DNA from: [Mycobacterium] manitobense
GTDB lineage: Bacteria > Actinomycetota > Actinomycetes > Mycobacteriales > Mycobacteriaceae
Direction: 5' to 3'
Length of the DNA stretch: 47,278 nt
Assembly: GCF_025821665.1 (NCBI RefSeq)
Contig: NZ_JACKSJ010000163.1
Coordinates: 1-47,278, forward strand
The translations under genes were made by a program, and so were the position numbers. The notes under the pieces were generated by a model. That model made no database searches. It was given only the letters and a program-made list of their open reading frames with translations, and was not told the DNA's origin. Of the stretch, positions 19,733-28,039 are shown in pieces. Within the stretch, counting starts at the first letter, position 1, and each line of letters begins with the position of its first letter.

Positions 19733-20287
19733 CTACTTGGTGCCGTTGGAGCGGGCGCTGTCCGCGGCGCCCTTCTCGGTCGACTTGCCCTCGTGGGTCA
19801 GCTTGCCGCCGGCGCTCTCCAGGTGCGCCCGGACGAACCACTGGAACTTCTCCAGCTCGGCCGAGTGGCCGATGAGCATGTCGTTGGTGATGGGATCGGG
19901 CTCCTCGGTCTCCTCGATGTTCTTACGGGTGTCGGCGATGACGCCGTCGTAGACCAGGTCCAGCGCGGCGAGGTGGGCGGCGACGGTGTCCCGCTCGAGT
20001 GAGTAGTCGTCCCAGGACCGGTCGCTGATGATGGCGCCGGGGGTGCCCTTCGGCGAGGCGCCCAGCGTCGCGATGCGCTCGGCCACCTCATCGGCGTAGC
20101 CGCGCACCAGCTCCACCTGCGGGTCGATCATCTCGTGCACGCCGATGAAATTCGGCCCCACCACGTTCCAGTGCACGTGCTTGAGCGTCAGGTGCAGATC
20201 GTTGTAGCGGCTGAGCTGCTTCTGCAGGATCTCGGCGACCTTGGCGCCCTCTTTGTCGGTCATACCGGGAACGGTGAACTGAGTCAT
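19733..20287 (-). CDS. dps: Dps, DNA-binding ferritin-like protein (Dps1 type)
   Basis: A 184-residue Dps that matches M. smegmatis Dps1 (MSMEG_6467) closely from memory, including LSRYNDLHLTLKHVHWNVVGP and NFIGVHEMIDPQVELVRGYADEVAER. The inter-subunit ferroxidase residues H39, H51, D66 and E70 are present. A Lys/Arg-containing C-terminal tail (STEKGAADSARSNGTK) is the DNA-binding type tail of Dps1. It oxidises Fe2+ with H2O2, stores iron as a dodecamer and compacts DNA in starvation. ATG 20287 has an excellent AAAGGAG (20294-20300) 6 nt upstream. A SigF-type promoter (GATT-N16-GGGTAT) stands 40 nt before the start, in line with stationary-phase control in M. smegmatis. Confidence 0.96.
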   Translation of the reverse strand: MTQFTVPGMTDKEGAKVAEILQKQLSRYNDLHLTLKHVHWNVVGPNFIGVHEMIDPQVELVRGYADEVAERIATLGASPKGTPGAIISDRSWDDYSLERDTVAAHLAALDLVYDGVIADTRKNIEETEEPDPITNDMLIGHSAELEKFQWFVRAHLESAGGKLTHEGKSTEKGAADSARSNGTK

Positions 20288-20327
20288 CGATAGCTCCTTT
20301 GCGCGTGATCAAGTCGTCGCGAGCCGC

Positions 20328-20353
20328 ATACCCGCGGGTCGCGGTGCGTAATC
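20328..20353 (-). promoter_or_regulatory. SigF-type promoter of dps
   Basis: Minus strand: GATT (20353-20350), 16 nt, then GGGTAT (20333-20328). The -10 is a perfect SigF -10 and the -35 differs from GTTT at one base. The crtE promoter has the same GATT-N16-GGGTAT form. Confidence 0.5.
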
Positions 20354-20368
20354 AGTGCCGTGCCGACG

Positions 20369-21292
20369 TCACATTTCGGCCAGATTCGGCACCGCCATCC
20401 GCGCACCGAACCGCGGGTTGCGGGCGAGTCCGCTGACCTCGAGCAGCCGGACGGCGCGGTGGCGGTGTGGGCGCAGCGGCTCGAGCAGGGCGACCATCTC
20501 GGGATCGTCGATCGGGTGCCCGAGCAGGCTCCAGCCGACCATCTTCGCCACGTGGTAGTCGCCCACCGACAGGGCGTCGGCGTCGCCGAAGGCCCGCTGG
20601 GCGGTCTCGGCGGCAGTCCACTCACCGACGCCCGGCAGCGACATCATCGCTGCCCGGGCCTGCTCGGCGGGCCGGGCCACCAGCCGCTCGAGCGCATCGG
20701 CGCGCTGCGCGCACAGCACCACGGTGCGGGCGCGGCGCGGATCGACATTGGCCCGGTGGAACACCCAGGACGGGATCAGCCGCCACACCTCGGCCGGCGG
20801 CGGCACCCGCATCCGCTCGGGCGCAGGCCCCGGCGCGGGCGAACCGTACCGGGTGACCAGTTGCCGCCAGGCCCGGAACGCGTCGATTCCCTGCACCCGC
20901 TGCTCGAGCACCGCGGGGATGAGCGCCTCGAGCACCCGGCCGGTGCGGGCCAGCCGCAGGTGGGGCACCCGCCGGTGCGCCGCGGCGATGGTGGGTTCCT
21001 CGGGCGCGAAGCCTGCGGTGTCGTCCTCGGCGCCCAGCAGGGCGGGCAGTGCCTCGATGAACTCCGCGGCGCCTGCGCCCCACGCCTCGCAGTCGACGGT
21101 GTCGGGTGACGCGCGGGTGATGCGCGCCGTGACGGGCCCGGACGCCATCAGGCTGGTGCGCCAGATCGCGCCGTCGGCAGCCGTCAGGAAACACGGGTCG
21201 TACCGGCCGCGGCGCAGCGGCGTCAACGTCAGCGCCGGGCTGGCGGGACCGCAGAAGGACACGCTGCGGCGGACCGCCCGATGTGTGTCCAC
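20369..21292 (-). CDS. AlkA-like DNA-3-methyladenine glycosylase (Rv0142-like)
   Basis: A 307-residue protein starting at GTG 21292. The N-terminal 100 residues fit the AlkA-N-like sheet domain. The helical HhH-GPD domain follows, with IPAVLEQRVQGIDAFRAWRQLV, then SLPGVGEWTAAETAQRAFGD (helix-hairpin-helix) and VGDYHVAK, where the Asp is the expected catalytic aspartate (compare LPDDYLIK in E. coli AlkA). It would excise alkylated bases from DNA. M. tuberculosis Rv0142 has about the same length and lies beside the ClC gene Rv0143c. No Ada domain is fused. Convergent or neighbouring genes do not overlap; the start is 145 nt from crtE on the opposite strand. Confidence 0.82.
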   Translation of the reverse strand: MDTHRAVRRSVSFCGPASPALTLTPLRRGRYDPCFLTAADGAIWRTSLMASGPVTARITRASPDTVDCEAWGAGAAEFIEALPALLGAEDDTAGFAPEEPTIAAAHRRVPHLRLARTGRVLEALIPAVLEQRVQGIDAFRAWRQLVTRYGSPAPGPAPERMRVPPPAEVWRLIPSWVFHRANVDPRRARTVVLCAQRADALERLVARPAEQARAAMMSLPGVGEWTAAETAQRAFGDADALSVGDYHVAKMVGWSLLGHPIDDPEMVALLEPLRPHRHRAVRLLEVSGLARNPRFGARMAVPNLAEM

Positions 21293-21355
21293 GTGGCGAC
21301 TCCGTCCCGTTCCCGAAGGGGGTTCTGCGTGTGACGTGTTGATGACATCCAGCCC

Positions 21356-21382
21356 GGATTGGGCCGCTGGGCTGGGGGGTAT
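21356..21382 (+). promoter_or_regulatory. SigF-type promoter of the carotenoid operon
   Basis: GGATT (21356-21360), 16 nt, then GGGTAT (21377-21382), 55 nt before the crtE start. Carotenoid genes of M. smegmatis are known to depend on SigF. A second GGGTAT at 21407-21412 has no matching -35. Confidence 0.5.
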
Positions 21383-21437
21383 GCCGACTCCACCCTAGTT
21401 TGAAGTGGGTATCGGTTCGCGCGTCGAAAGGGTCGGG

Positions 21438-22574
21438 GTGAGTGGTGTCGGCGATCGCACGTTGGCGTCCACCTTGCAGACCATTGCGGTAGCGCCACCC
21501 AACGGGAACTCCGGCGCGTCGTTCGAGGTCTGGCGCAGCGACGTGCGCGCAGCGGTGCTCGGCGCGGTCACCGGGTTCGTCACCGACCGGTGCACCGCCG
21601 ACCTGCGGGCCACCGGCGTGGACATCGCCCCCGCCGTGCTCGCCGACTTCGTCAGCGACGGCAAGTGCCTGCGCTCCACCTTCATGTACCTGGGCTGGCT
21701 GAGCGGCGCCGCACCCGACGACGCCGCGCTGCGCGCCGCCGCCAGCTTCGAGCTGCTGCACACCTTCGCCCTGCTGCAGGACGATGTGATGGACGATTCG
21801 CCGTTGCGCCGCGGGCTGCCGTCGGCACACGTGCGGTTCGCCGACTGGCACCGCGAGCGGGGCCTGGCCGGCTCGGCCGAGCGGTTCGGCGCGTCCGCGG
21901 CGGTGCTGCTCGGCGATCTGTGCCTGGTGTGGGCGGCGCAGATGCTGCGCGAGAGCGGGCTGAGCGCGACGGCCCTTGCCCGGGCGTGGCCGCGGTACGA
22001 CGCGATGCGCACCGAACTCGCCGTCGGGCAGTTTGCGGATCTGGTCAACGACGCGGGCGGACGGCCGACACTGGAGGCCGTGTTGGACGTCGCGCGGCGC
22101 AAGTCCGGTAACTACACGGTGCGCCGCCCGCTCGAGATCGGGGGCGCCCTCGCCGGCTGCCCGGAGGACACGGTGACGCTGCTCGGCCGCTACGGCGCGG
22201 CCGTCGGCGAGGCATTCCAGCTGCGCGACGACCTGCTCGGCATCTTCGGCTCGCCCTCGGTGACCGGCAAACCGGCGGGCGGCGACCTGTCCGAGCACAA
22301 GGCCACCAGCGTGGTGATGGCCGCGCACCACCTGGCCGACGCGGCCGCGCGGCGCCAGCTCGACGAGCTGATGGCCCAGCGCGAGCTCAGCGACACCGAC
22401 ATCATGCGGTGGCGGGCGCTCATCGCCGCCACCGGCGCCGTGCAGTGGATCGAGCAGCTGATCGACCGCAAGCTCAGCCACGCGCTGGAGCGCGTACACA
22501 CCAGCCGGCTCGACACCACCGTGCGCGCCGCGCTGGTGGAGATGGCTGCGGTCTGCACGCGGCGGGCGGCATGA
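21438..22574 (+). CDS. crtE: Geranylgeranyl diphosphate synthase
   Basis: A 378-residue trans-isoprenyl diphosphate synthase. The first Asp-rich motif is QDDVMDDSPLRRG (DDVMD, 115-119). The second is FQLRDDLLGIFG, where the usual third Asp is Gly as in many actinobacterial GGPP synthases; K in GGDLSEHKATSVV is the expected catalytic Lys region. It makes the C20 precursor used by CrtB. GTG 21438 is chosen since GAAAGGG (21426-21432) lies 5 nt upstream; the frame also opens at 21405. It is the first gene of an eight-gene operon whose next gene begins 25 nt after its stop. Position and neighbours make carotenoid synthesis its role. Confidence 0.92.
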   Translation: MSGVGDRTLASTLQTIAVAPPNGNSGASFEVWRSDVRAAVLGAVTGFVTDRCTADLRATGVDIAPAVLADFVSDGKCLRSTFMYLGWLSGAAPDDAALRAAASFELLHTFALLQDDVMDDSPLRRGLPSAHVRFADWHRERGLAGSAERFGASAAVLLGDLCLVWAAQMLRESGLSATALARAWPRYDAMRTELAVGQFADLVNDAGGRPTLEAVLDVARRKSGNYTVRRPLEIGGALAGCPEDTVTLLGRYGAAVGEAFQLRDDLLGIFGSPSVTGKPAGGDLSEHKATSVVMAAHHLADAAARRQLDELMAQRELSDTDIMRWRALIAATGAVQWIEQLIDRKLSHALERVHTSRLDTTVRAALVEMAAVCTRRAA

Positions 22575-22599
22575 CGGACTTTCAGGCAGGAGCTGGTTG

Positions 22600-24114
22600 A
22601 TGCGCACACTCGAAGGCAAGACCGACCGCGTGGTCGTGGTCGGCGCCGGCCTGTCGGGGCTGTCGGCCGCCCTGCAGCTCGCCGGCCGGGGCCGCACGGT
22701 CACCGTCGTGGAACGCGAGACCTCCCCCGGCGGCCGGATGGGCCGCCTGGACATCGACGGGTACCGCATCGACACCGGCCCGACGGTGCTGACGATGCCC
22801 GACATCCTCGACGAGGCCTTCGCCGCGGTGGGTGACTCGATGGCCGACCGCGTCGAGTTGCTGCCGGTGGACCCGGCCTACCACGCCTTGTTCGCCGACG
22901 GCAGCGGGCTGGACGTGCACACCGATCCGGCGGCGATGACCGCCGAGATCGAACGGTTCGCCGGCGGCGAGGCCGCGCGCGGCTACACCGAACTGCGCGA
23001 GTGGCTGACCCGGCTGTACCAAGTGGAGTTCGACGGCTTCATCGGGTCGAACTTCGACTCGCCGCTGTCGCTGCTGACGCCGCAGCTGGCCCGGCTGGCC
23101 GCGATCGGCGGATTCCGGCGCTGGGACAAGGTGATCCGCCGCTTCATCACCGACGAGCGGCTGCGCCGGATCTTCACCTTCCAGGCGCTCTACGCCGGGG
23201 TGCCGCCGGACCGCGCGCTGGCGGCCTACGCCGTGATCGCCTACATGGACACCGTCGCCGGGGTCTACTTCCCACGCGGCGGCATGCGGGCCGTGCCGTC
23301 GGCGATGGCCGCCGCGGCCGCCGACGCGGGTGTCGAATTCCACTACGGCGCAACGGTGTCGGAGCTGGAGCAGCGCGACGGCCGGGTGATCGCGGTGCAC
23401 ACCGACGACGGCCGGCGCTTCGCCGCCGACGCGGTGGTGCTGACCACCGAATTGCCCGCCACCTACCGGATGCTGGGCCGCACCCCGCGCCGCCTGCTGC
23501 CGATCCGGCCGGCACCCTCGGCCGTGGTCGCGCACGTCGGCTGCAGCACCGTGGACGAGAGCGTCGGCCACCACAACATCCTGTTCGGCGGCGCCTGGGA
23601 GCAGACCTTCCGCGACATCATCGACGACGGCCGCGTGATGGGCGACCCGTCGCTGCTGGTCACCCGGCCCAGCGCCGGCGACGCCAGCCTCGCTCCCGCC
23701 GGGCGCGACCTGCTCTACGTGCTCGCGCCCGCGCCCAACACCGCTGTCGGCACGGTGGACTGGGCACGCACCGGCGCCGCGTACACCGAGCAGATGCTGG
23801 CCACGGTGCAGGCGCGGCTGCCCGGCGTCGGCACCGACCTGCGACTGCTGCACGTGGTGAACCCCGACGACTGGGCGCGCGACGGCATGGTGGCGGGCAC
23901 GCCGTTCTCGCTGGCGCACACCTTCGCGCAGACCGGCCCGTTCCGGCCGGCGAACACCGTGCGTGGAATCGACAACGTGGTGCTGGCCGGGTCCTCGACG
24001 GTGCCCGGCGTCGGCATCCCCACCGCTGTGCTGTCCGGCCGGCTGGCCGCCGACCGGGTCACCGGAGCCGTCACCCGTCCGGCGCCGACGAGAACGAGGA
24101 GCGGGCTGCCATGA
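22600..24114 (+). CDS. crtI: Phytoene desaturase
   Basis: A 504-residue CrtI-type flavoprotein. N-terminal FAD site VVVVGAGLSGLSAALQLAGRGR and ETSPGGRMGRL, central DTGPTVLTMPDILDE, and the C-terminal CrtI signature GSSTVPGVGIPTAVLSGRLAADR. It desaturates phytoene stepwise to lycopene at the membrane. ATG 22600 has AGGAG at 22588-22592, 7 nt upstream. The stop overlaps the crtB start (ATGA at 24111-24114). The length is usual for actinobacterial CrtI. It is preceded by crtE and followed by crtB, the order reported for M. aurum. Confidence 0.95.
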   Translation: MRTLEGKTDRVVVVGAGLSGLSAALQLAGRGRTVTVVERETSPGGRMGRLDIDGYRIDTGPTVLTMPDILDEAFAAVGDSMADRVELLPVDPAYHALFADGSGLDVHTDPAAMTAEIERFAGGEAARGYTELREWLTRLYQVEFDGFIGSNFDSPLSLLTPQLARLAAIGGFRRWDKVIRRFITDERLRRIFTFQALYAGVPPDRALAAYAVIAYMDTVAGVYFPRGGMRAVPSAMAAAAADAGVEFHYGATVSELEQRDGRVIAVHTDDGRRFAADAVVLTTELPATYRMLGRTPRRLLPIRPAPSAVVAHVGCSTVDESVGHHNILFGGAWEQTFRDIIDDGRVMGDPSLLVTRPSAGDASLAPAGRDLLYVLAPAPNTAVGTVDWARTGAAYTEQMLATVQARLPGVGTDLRLLHVVNPDDWARDGMVAGTPFSLAHTFAQTGPFRPANTVRGIDNVVLAGSSTVPGVGIPTAVLSGRLAADRVTGAVTRPAPTRTRSGLP

Positions 24115-25094
24115 TCGGTTCGGAACTCGACGCCGCCGGCGTCCACGACCCCGCACTGCGCGACGCCTACCGCCGCTGCCGGTTGATCAACGCCCGGCAC
24201 GGTCGGACGTTCTTCTTGGCCACTCGGCTGCTGGCGCCCGAGCAGCGGCCGGCCGTGCACGCGCTGTACGGCTTCGCCCGCCAGGCCGACGACATCCTCG
24301 ACGACTTCGACCCCGTCATCCCGATCAGCGAACGCGCCGACAACCTGCAGCGGCTGGCCACCCGGCTGTTCAACCGGATGACCAAGGGCACCGGCGGATC
24401 CGCCGAATCCAACGGGCACGGCCCCGCCGACCCGGACGACAAGGCGCTCGACGCCGTGGTGCACACCGCCCGCCGCTACGGCATCGCGTGGGAACTGTTC
24501 GACGACTTCCTGGCGTCGATGCGGATGGACCTCACGGTCACCGACTATCCGGACCGTGCGGCGCTTGACCGCTACATGTACGGCTCCGCGGAGGTGATCG
24601 GCCTGCAGATGGTGCCGATCCTCGGCACGGTCGGCCCCCGCGAGGACGCCGCGCCCTACGCCGCCGCGCTCGGCAAGGCCTTCCAGCTCACCAACTTCCT
24701 GCGCGACGTCAACGAGGATCTGGAACGCGGCCGGGTGTACCTGCCCGCCGACGAGCTCGCCGCCCACGGGGTGGACCGCGAGCTGCTGCAGTGGTGCCGG
24801 GCCAACGGGCGCACCGATGCCCGGGTGCGTAGCGCCCTGGCCGAGCAGCACGCGGCGGCCCGCCGGATCTACGACTACGCCGAGGGCGGGATCGCGCTGC
24901 TCGCGCCGCGCTCGCGGCCCTGCGTCAGCGCCGCGCAGGTGCTGTACTCGGAGATCCTGGACCGAATCGAGGAGATCGACTTCGACATCTTCACCCAGCG
25001 CGCGACGGTCGGCACCGGCCGGCGGCTGCAGGTCGCCGGCGCCGGGTTGGTGCGGGCCTGGCGTGCACGGATGGCCCACCCTGTAAAGGTGTAG
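24111..25094 (+). CDS. crtB: Phytoene synthase
   Basis: A 327-residue squalene/phytoene synthase. Substrate-binding Asp motifs are ARQADDILDD and LRDVNEDLERGRVYLP; FFLATRLLAPEQRPAVHALYGF is the N-terminal family block. It condenses two GGPP to phytoene. An unusual Gly/Ser-rich stretch (GGSAESNGHGPADPDDK, about residues 98-114) interrupts the region after the first helix pair. ATG 24111 overlaps the crtI stop, implying translational coupling. The stop is 2 nt before crtYc. An unrelated frame on the same strand runs in from 23001, but the homology begins here. Confidence 0.95.
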   Translation: MIGSELDAAGVHDPALRDAYRRCRLINARHGRTFFLATRLLAPEQRPAVHALYGFARQADDILDDFDPVIPISERADNLQRLATRLFNRMTKGTGGSAESNGHGPADPDDKALDAVVHTARRYGIAWELFDDFLASMRMDLTVTDYPDRAALDRYMYGSAEVIGLQMVPILGTVGPREDAAPYAAALGKAFQLTNFLRDVNEDLERGRVYLPADELAAHGVDRELLQWCRANGRTDARVRSALAEQHAAARRIYDYAEGGIALLAPRSRPCVSAAQVLYSEILDRIEEIDFDIFTQRATVGTGRRLQVAGAGLVRAWRARMAHPVKV

Positions 25095-25096
25095 CC

Positions 25097-25438
25097 ATGG
25101 ATCACTGGCAATACCTGATGGTGCTGGGCGCCTGCCTGGCGATCACATTGCCGCTGGAGTTCTTCGGTTCCGGGGTGTACCGCCAGATCGGCCGCACCGC
25201 ATCGGCGCTGCTGCCCGTCGCGGCGGTGTTCGTCACCTGGGACGTGCTGGCCATCAGCGGGCAGGTCTGGACCTACAACCCCGATTACGTCACCGGGATC
25301 CGCATCGGCAGCCTGCCGCTGGAGGAACTGCTGTTCTTCCTGGTGATCCCGCTGTGCGGACTGCTCACCTACAACGCCGTCACCTCCTGCCTGGAGCTGA
25401 TGCGGCGGCTGCGCGACCGGTCATCGGAGTCCGCGTGA
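25097..25438 (+). CDS. crtYc: Lycopene cyclase subunit CrtYc
   Basis: A 113-residue membrane protein with three hydrophobic helices. It ends in the diagnostic SLPLEELLFFLVIPLCGLLTYN, the PxEE motif of the heterodimeric actinobacterial beta-cyclase family, and then a basic tail. With CrtYd it closes the ends of lycopene to beta rings. ATG 25097 is 2 nt after the crtB stop. The next gene starts with GTG inside its stop (GTGA, 25435-25438). Confidence 0.92.
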   Translation: MDHWQYLMVLGACLAITLPLEFFGSGVYRQIGRTASALLPVAAVFVTWDVLAISGQVWTYNPDYVTGIRIGSLPLEELLFFLVIPLCGLLTYNAVTSCLELMRRLRDRSSESA

Positions 25439-25770
25439 TCGGCATCGGTTACACCCTGCCCGCCGTGGTCTCGGTACTCCTGGTGATCGCGTGGGAGTTG
25501 CTCTTCCTGCGCACCGGGCTGTTCCGGCGGCCCGCCTACTGGATGTCGATGGCGATCGTGCTCGGCTTCCAGATCCCCGTCGACGGCTGGCTGACCAAAC
25601 TGTCGGCGCCGATCGTCGTCTACCACGACGACCACTTCAGCGGCATCCGGTTCCCGTGGGACATCCCGGTGGAGGACTTCCTCTTCGGATTCTCGATGGT
25701 GACCGCGGTGCTGCTGCTGTGGGAACGTCAGCGTCTGCGCCGCGAGACGGCGGAAAGTGAGGCCATGTGA
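25435..25770 (+). CDS. crtYd: Lycopene cyclase subunit CrtYd
   Basis: A 111-residue partner of CrtYc with three membrane helices. WMSMAIVLGFQIPVDGWLTK and the PVEDFLFGFSMV motif (PxED, the counterpart of PxEE) identify it. The start is GTG 25435, overlapping the crtYc stop by 4 nt; the open frame extends upstream to 25354, inside crtYc. Its stop overlaps the next start in the same GTGA fashion (25767-25770). CrtYc and CrtYd are separate here as in M. aurum and Brevibacterium; fungi and archaea have fused forms. Confidence 0.9.
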   Translation: MIGIGYTLPAVVSVLLVIAWELLFLRTGLFRRPAYWMSMAIVLGFQIPVDGWLTKLSAPIVVYHDDHFSGIRFPWDIPVEDFLFGFSMVTAVLLLWERQRLRRETAESEAM

Positions 25771-26477
25771 CCGGACTGAGTCGCGACCACGTTCCCGAAT
25801 CCTTCGACACCGGGGCGGCCGCGTACGACCGGCTGGTCGGCGCGAATCCCGGCTACGAGGACCACCTGCGGATCTCCGCGCAGCGAATGGGGTTGCCGCG
25901 CAACGGCGCCGGGCTGCGCCTGCTCGACGCCGGCTGCGGCACCGGGCTGTCGACGGCGGCGCTGCTCTCGGTGGCGCCAGAGGCCGAGATCATTGCGGTG
26001 GACGGTTCGGCGGGCATGCTCGCCGAAGCCACCGCCAAGACCTGGCCCGCGTCGGTGCGCTTCGTGCACAGCCGCATCGAGGACCTCGCCGCGGCCGGGG
26101 TGGACGGCCCGTTCGACGGGATCTTCGCCGCGTACCTGATCCGCAACCTGCCCGACCCCGACGCGCAGCTGCAGACGTTCCGCACGCTGCTGCGACCGGG
26201 GGCGCCTCTCGCGGTGCACGACTACTCGGTGCGCGACTCCCGGGTGGCCACCATCGTGTGGAACGCGGTGTGCTGGACCGTGATCATCCCCGCGGGCCGG
26301 CTGCGCACCGGCGACGCGTCGCTGTACCGCTACCTGCGGCGCAGCGTGATGGAGTTCGACGGCGCCGCAGCGTTCCGGGATCGGTTGCGCCGCAACGGCT
26401 TCAATGACGTCGACAGCGACACCATGCCCGGCTGGCAGCGCGACATCGTGCACACCTTCACCGCGGTGGCGCCGTGA
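25767..26477 (+). CDS. Class I SAM methyltransferase of the carotenoid operon (CrtT-like)
   Basis: A 236-residue Rossmann methyltransferase: SAM motif I LLDAGCGTGLST (about 52-63), acidic end of strand 2 IIAVDGSAGML, motif IV GIFAAYLIRNLPD, and motif V LRPGAPLAVHDYSVRD. The pattern resembles UbiE-type enzymes. Streptomyces crt clusters carry a methyltransferase gene (crtT) in a similar place, and this may be its relative; its reaction in isorenieratene-type pathways is not settled. GTG start and stop are both in 4-nt overlaps with crtYd and crtU, so it is an integral operon member. The substrate is unknown. Confidence 0.85.
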   Translation: MTGLSRDHVPESFDTGAAAYDRLVGANPGYEDHLRISAQRMGLPRNGAGLRLLDAGCGTGLSTAALLSVAPEAEIIAVDGSAGMLAEATAKTWPASVRFVHSRIEDLAAAGVDGPFDGIFAAYLIRNLPDPDAQLQTFRTLLRPGAPLAVHDYSVRDSRVATIVWNAVCWTVIIPAGRLRTGDASLYRYLRRSVMEFDGAAAFRDRLRRNGFNDVDSDTMPGWQRDIVHTFTAVAP

Positions 26478-28039
26478 CCGACCCCCGCCGCGTCCTGCAC
26501 CCGGCCCCGCCGGGCGCACTGAACGCCGACGCCCTGCCGCGGCGACCGCGGGCCGTGGTGGTGGGCGCGGGCATCGCGGGCCTCGCGGCGGCCACCGGCC
26601 TGGCCGAACGCGGCATCGAGGTGGAGGTCGTCGAGCGCGAGTCCTATCTGGGCGGCCGGGTCGGCGGCTGGGAGGACGACCTGCCCGACGGCACGCCGGT
26701 GACCATGAACCGCGGCTTCCACGCCTTCTTCCGCCAGTACTACAACCTGCGGCACCTGTTGAGCCGCATCGATCCCGGGCTACGGATGCTGGTGCCGGTC
26801 GAGGACTACCCGCTGATCGACGCCCAGGGCCGGGTGGACACGTTCCGCGGACTCCCGCAGAGCCCGCCGTGGAACGCGCTGGTGTTCGCGCTGCGCAGCC
26901 CGACGTTCCGGCTGCGCGACCTGGTCCGCGTCGACGGCCGGGCGGCCGGCCCGCTGGCGACGGTGTCGGTGCCCGACATCTACGACCGCCTGGATCACGT
27001 CGACGCCGACAAGTTCCTGCGGGACATCAACTTCCCGGAGGCCGCCCGGCACCTGGCGTTCGAGGTGTTCTCCCGCAGTTTCTTCGCGCTGCCCGAGGAG
27101 CTGTCGGCGGCCGAGCTGGCCACCATGTTCCACATCTACTTCCTCGGCTCCAGTGAGGGCCTGGTGTTCGACGTGGCGAACGCGAACTTCGACGAGGCGC
27201 TGTGGCAGCCGATGCGCGAGCGGCTGGAGGGCCTCGGCGTGCGCTTCCACACCGGGGTCTCGGTGCGCGAAGTCGCTGAAACCGATGGGCAGCAAGGATT
27301 TCGGGTGCACTGCGATTCGGGCACGACGCTGGACGCGGACGGCGTGGTGCTGGCCACCGACGTGACAGCTCTGCGCGACATCGTCGGACGGTCGCCCTCG
27401 CTCGGCGACGCCGACTGGCGGGCCCGCGTCGACGCGCTGGGCACCGCACCGCCGTTCGTGGTGCAACGGCTGTGGCTCGACCGGCCGGTGCACCCCGACC
27501 GGCCCGCCTTTCTCGGCACGGGCGGGCGTCCGCCGTTGGACAATGTCAGTGTGCTGGAACGCTACGAACGACAGGCCGCCGAATGGGCCGGCCGCACCGG
27601 TGGGTCGGTGGTCGAACTGCACTCCTACGCCGCCGTCGGACCCGCTGGGGCGAGCGAAGCGACGGGGAGCGTCACCGACGAGCTGCCGGGCCGGCTGCTG
27701 GCCCGGCTGCACGAGCTGTACCCGGAGACCAGGGATGCCCGTGTCGTCGGCGAATTGGTGCTGCGCCGTCAGGACTGCCCGCGGTTCGCCCCCGGCGACT
27801 TCGACCGCAGGCCCGGCGTGGCGACCCCGACCGACGGGCTCGCACTGGCCGGCGACGGCATCCGCATCGACCTTCCGGTCGCGTTGATGGAGCGGGCCGC
27901 CACCACCGGGTGGTCCGCCGCCAACCAACTGCTGGGAGGCTTCGGCATCGCCGGGCATGCGCTGGTGACGGTCCCGACCGAAGGCCGGTCCCCCACGTTG
28001 AGCCGGCTGATCGCCCGGGCAGAGCGGGACGCGTCGTGA
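26474..28039 (+). CDS. crtU: CrtU-type carotene desaturase/methyltransferase (isorenieratene synthase)
   Basis: A 521-residue FAD protein of the CrtI/CrtU superfamily: AVVVGAGIAGLAAATGLAERG and ESYLGGRVGGW at the N-terminus, then GFHAFFRQYYNLR, typical of beta-carotene desaturase/methylases that turn beta rings into aromatic phi rings; the C-terminal LAGDGIRIDLPVALMERAATTG closes the FAD site. With CrtYc/Yd upstream this predicts an aromatic end product such as isorenieratene (leprotene), known from pigmented mycobacteria. GTG 26474 overlaps the preceding stop. An in-frame GAGCGAAGCGACGGGG repeat at 27651-27667 adds the loop AGASEATGS. The stop overlaps the next GTG. Confidence 0.9.
   Translation: MTDPRRVLHPAPPGALNADALPRRPRAVVVGAGIAGLAAATGLAERGIEVEVVERESYLGGRVGGWEDDLPDGTPVTMNRGFHAFFRQYYNLRHLLSRIDPGLRMLVPVEDYPLIDAQGRVDTFRGLPQSPPWNALVFALRSPTFRLRDLVRVDGRAAGPLATVSVPDIYDRLDHVDADKFLRDINFPEAARHLAFEVFSRSFFALPEELSAAELATMFHIYFLGSSEGLVFDVANANFDEALWQPMRERLEGLGVRFHTGVSVREVAETDGQQGFRVHCDSGTTLDADGVVLATDVTALRDIVGRSPSLGDADWRARVDALGTAPPFVVQRLWLDRPVHPDRPAFLGTGGRPPLDNVSVLERYERQAAEWAGRTGGSVVELHSYAAVGPAGASEATGSVTDELPGRLLARLHELYPETRDARVVGELVLRRQDCPRFAPGDFDRRPGVATPTDGLALAGDGIRIDLPVALMERAATTGWSAANQLLGGFGIAGHALVTVPTEGRSPTLSRLIARAERDAS

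Noticed and set aside
20622..22805. A 727-codon minus-strand frame
   Set aside because: Runs through crtE antisense and the AlkA gene out of frame; no homology in its own frame.
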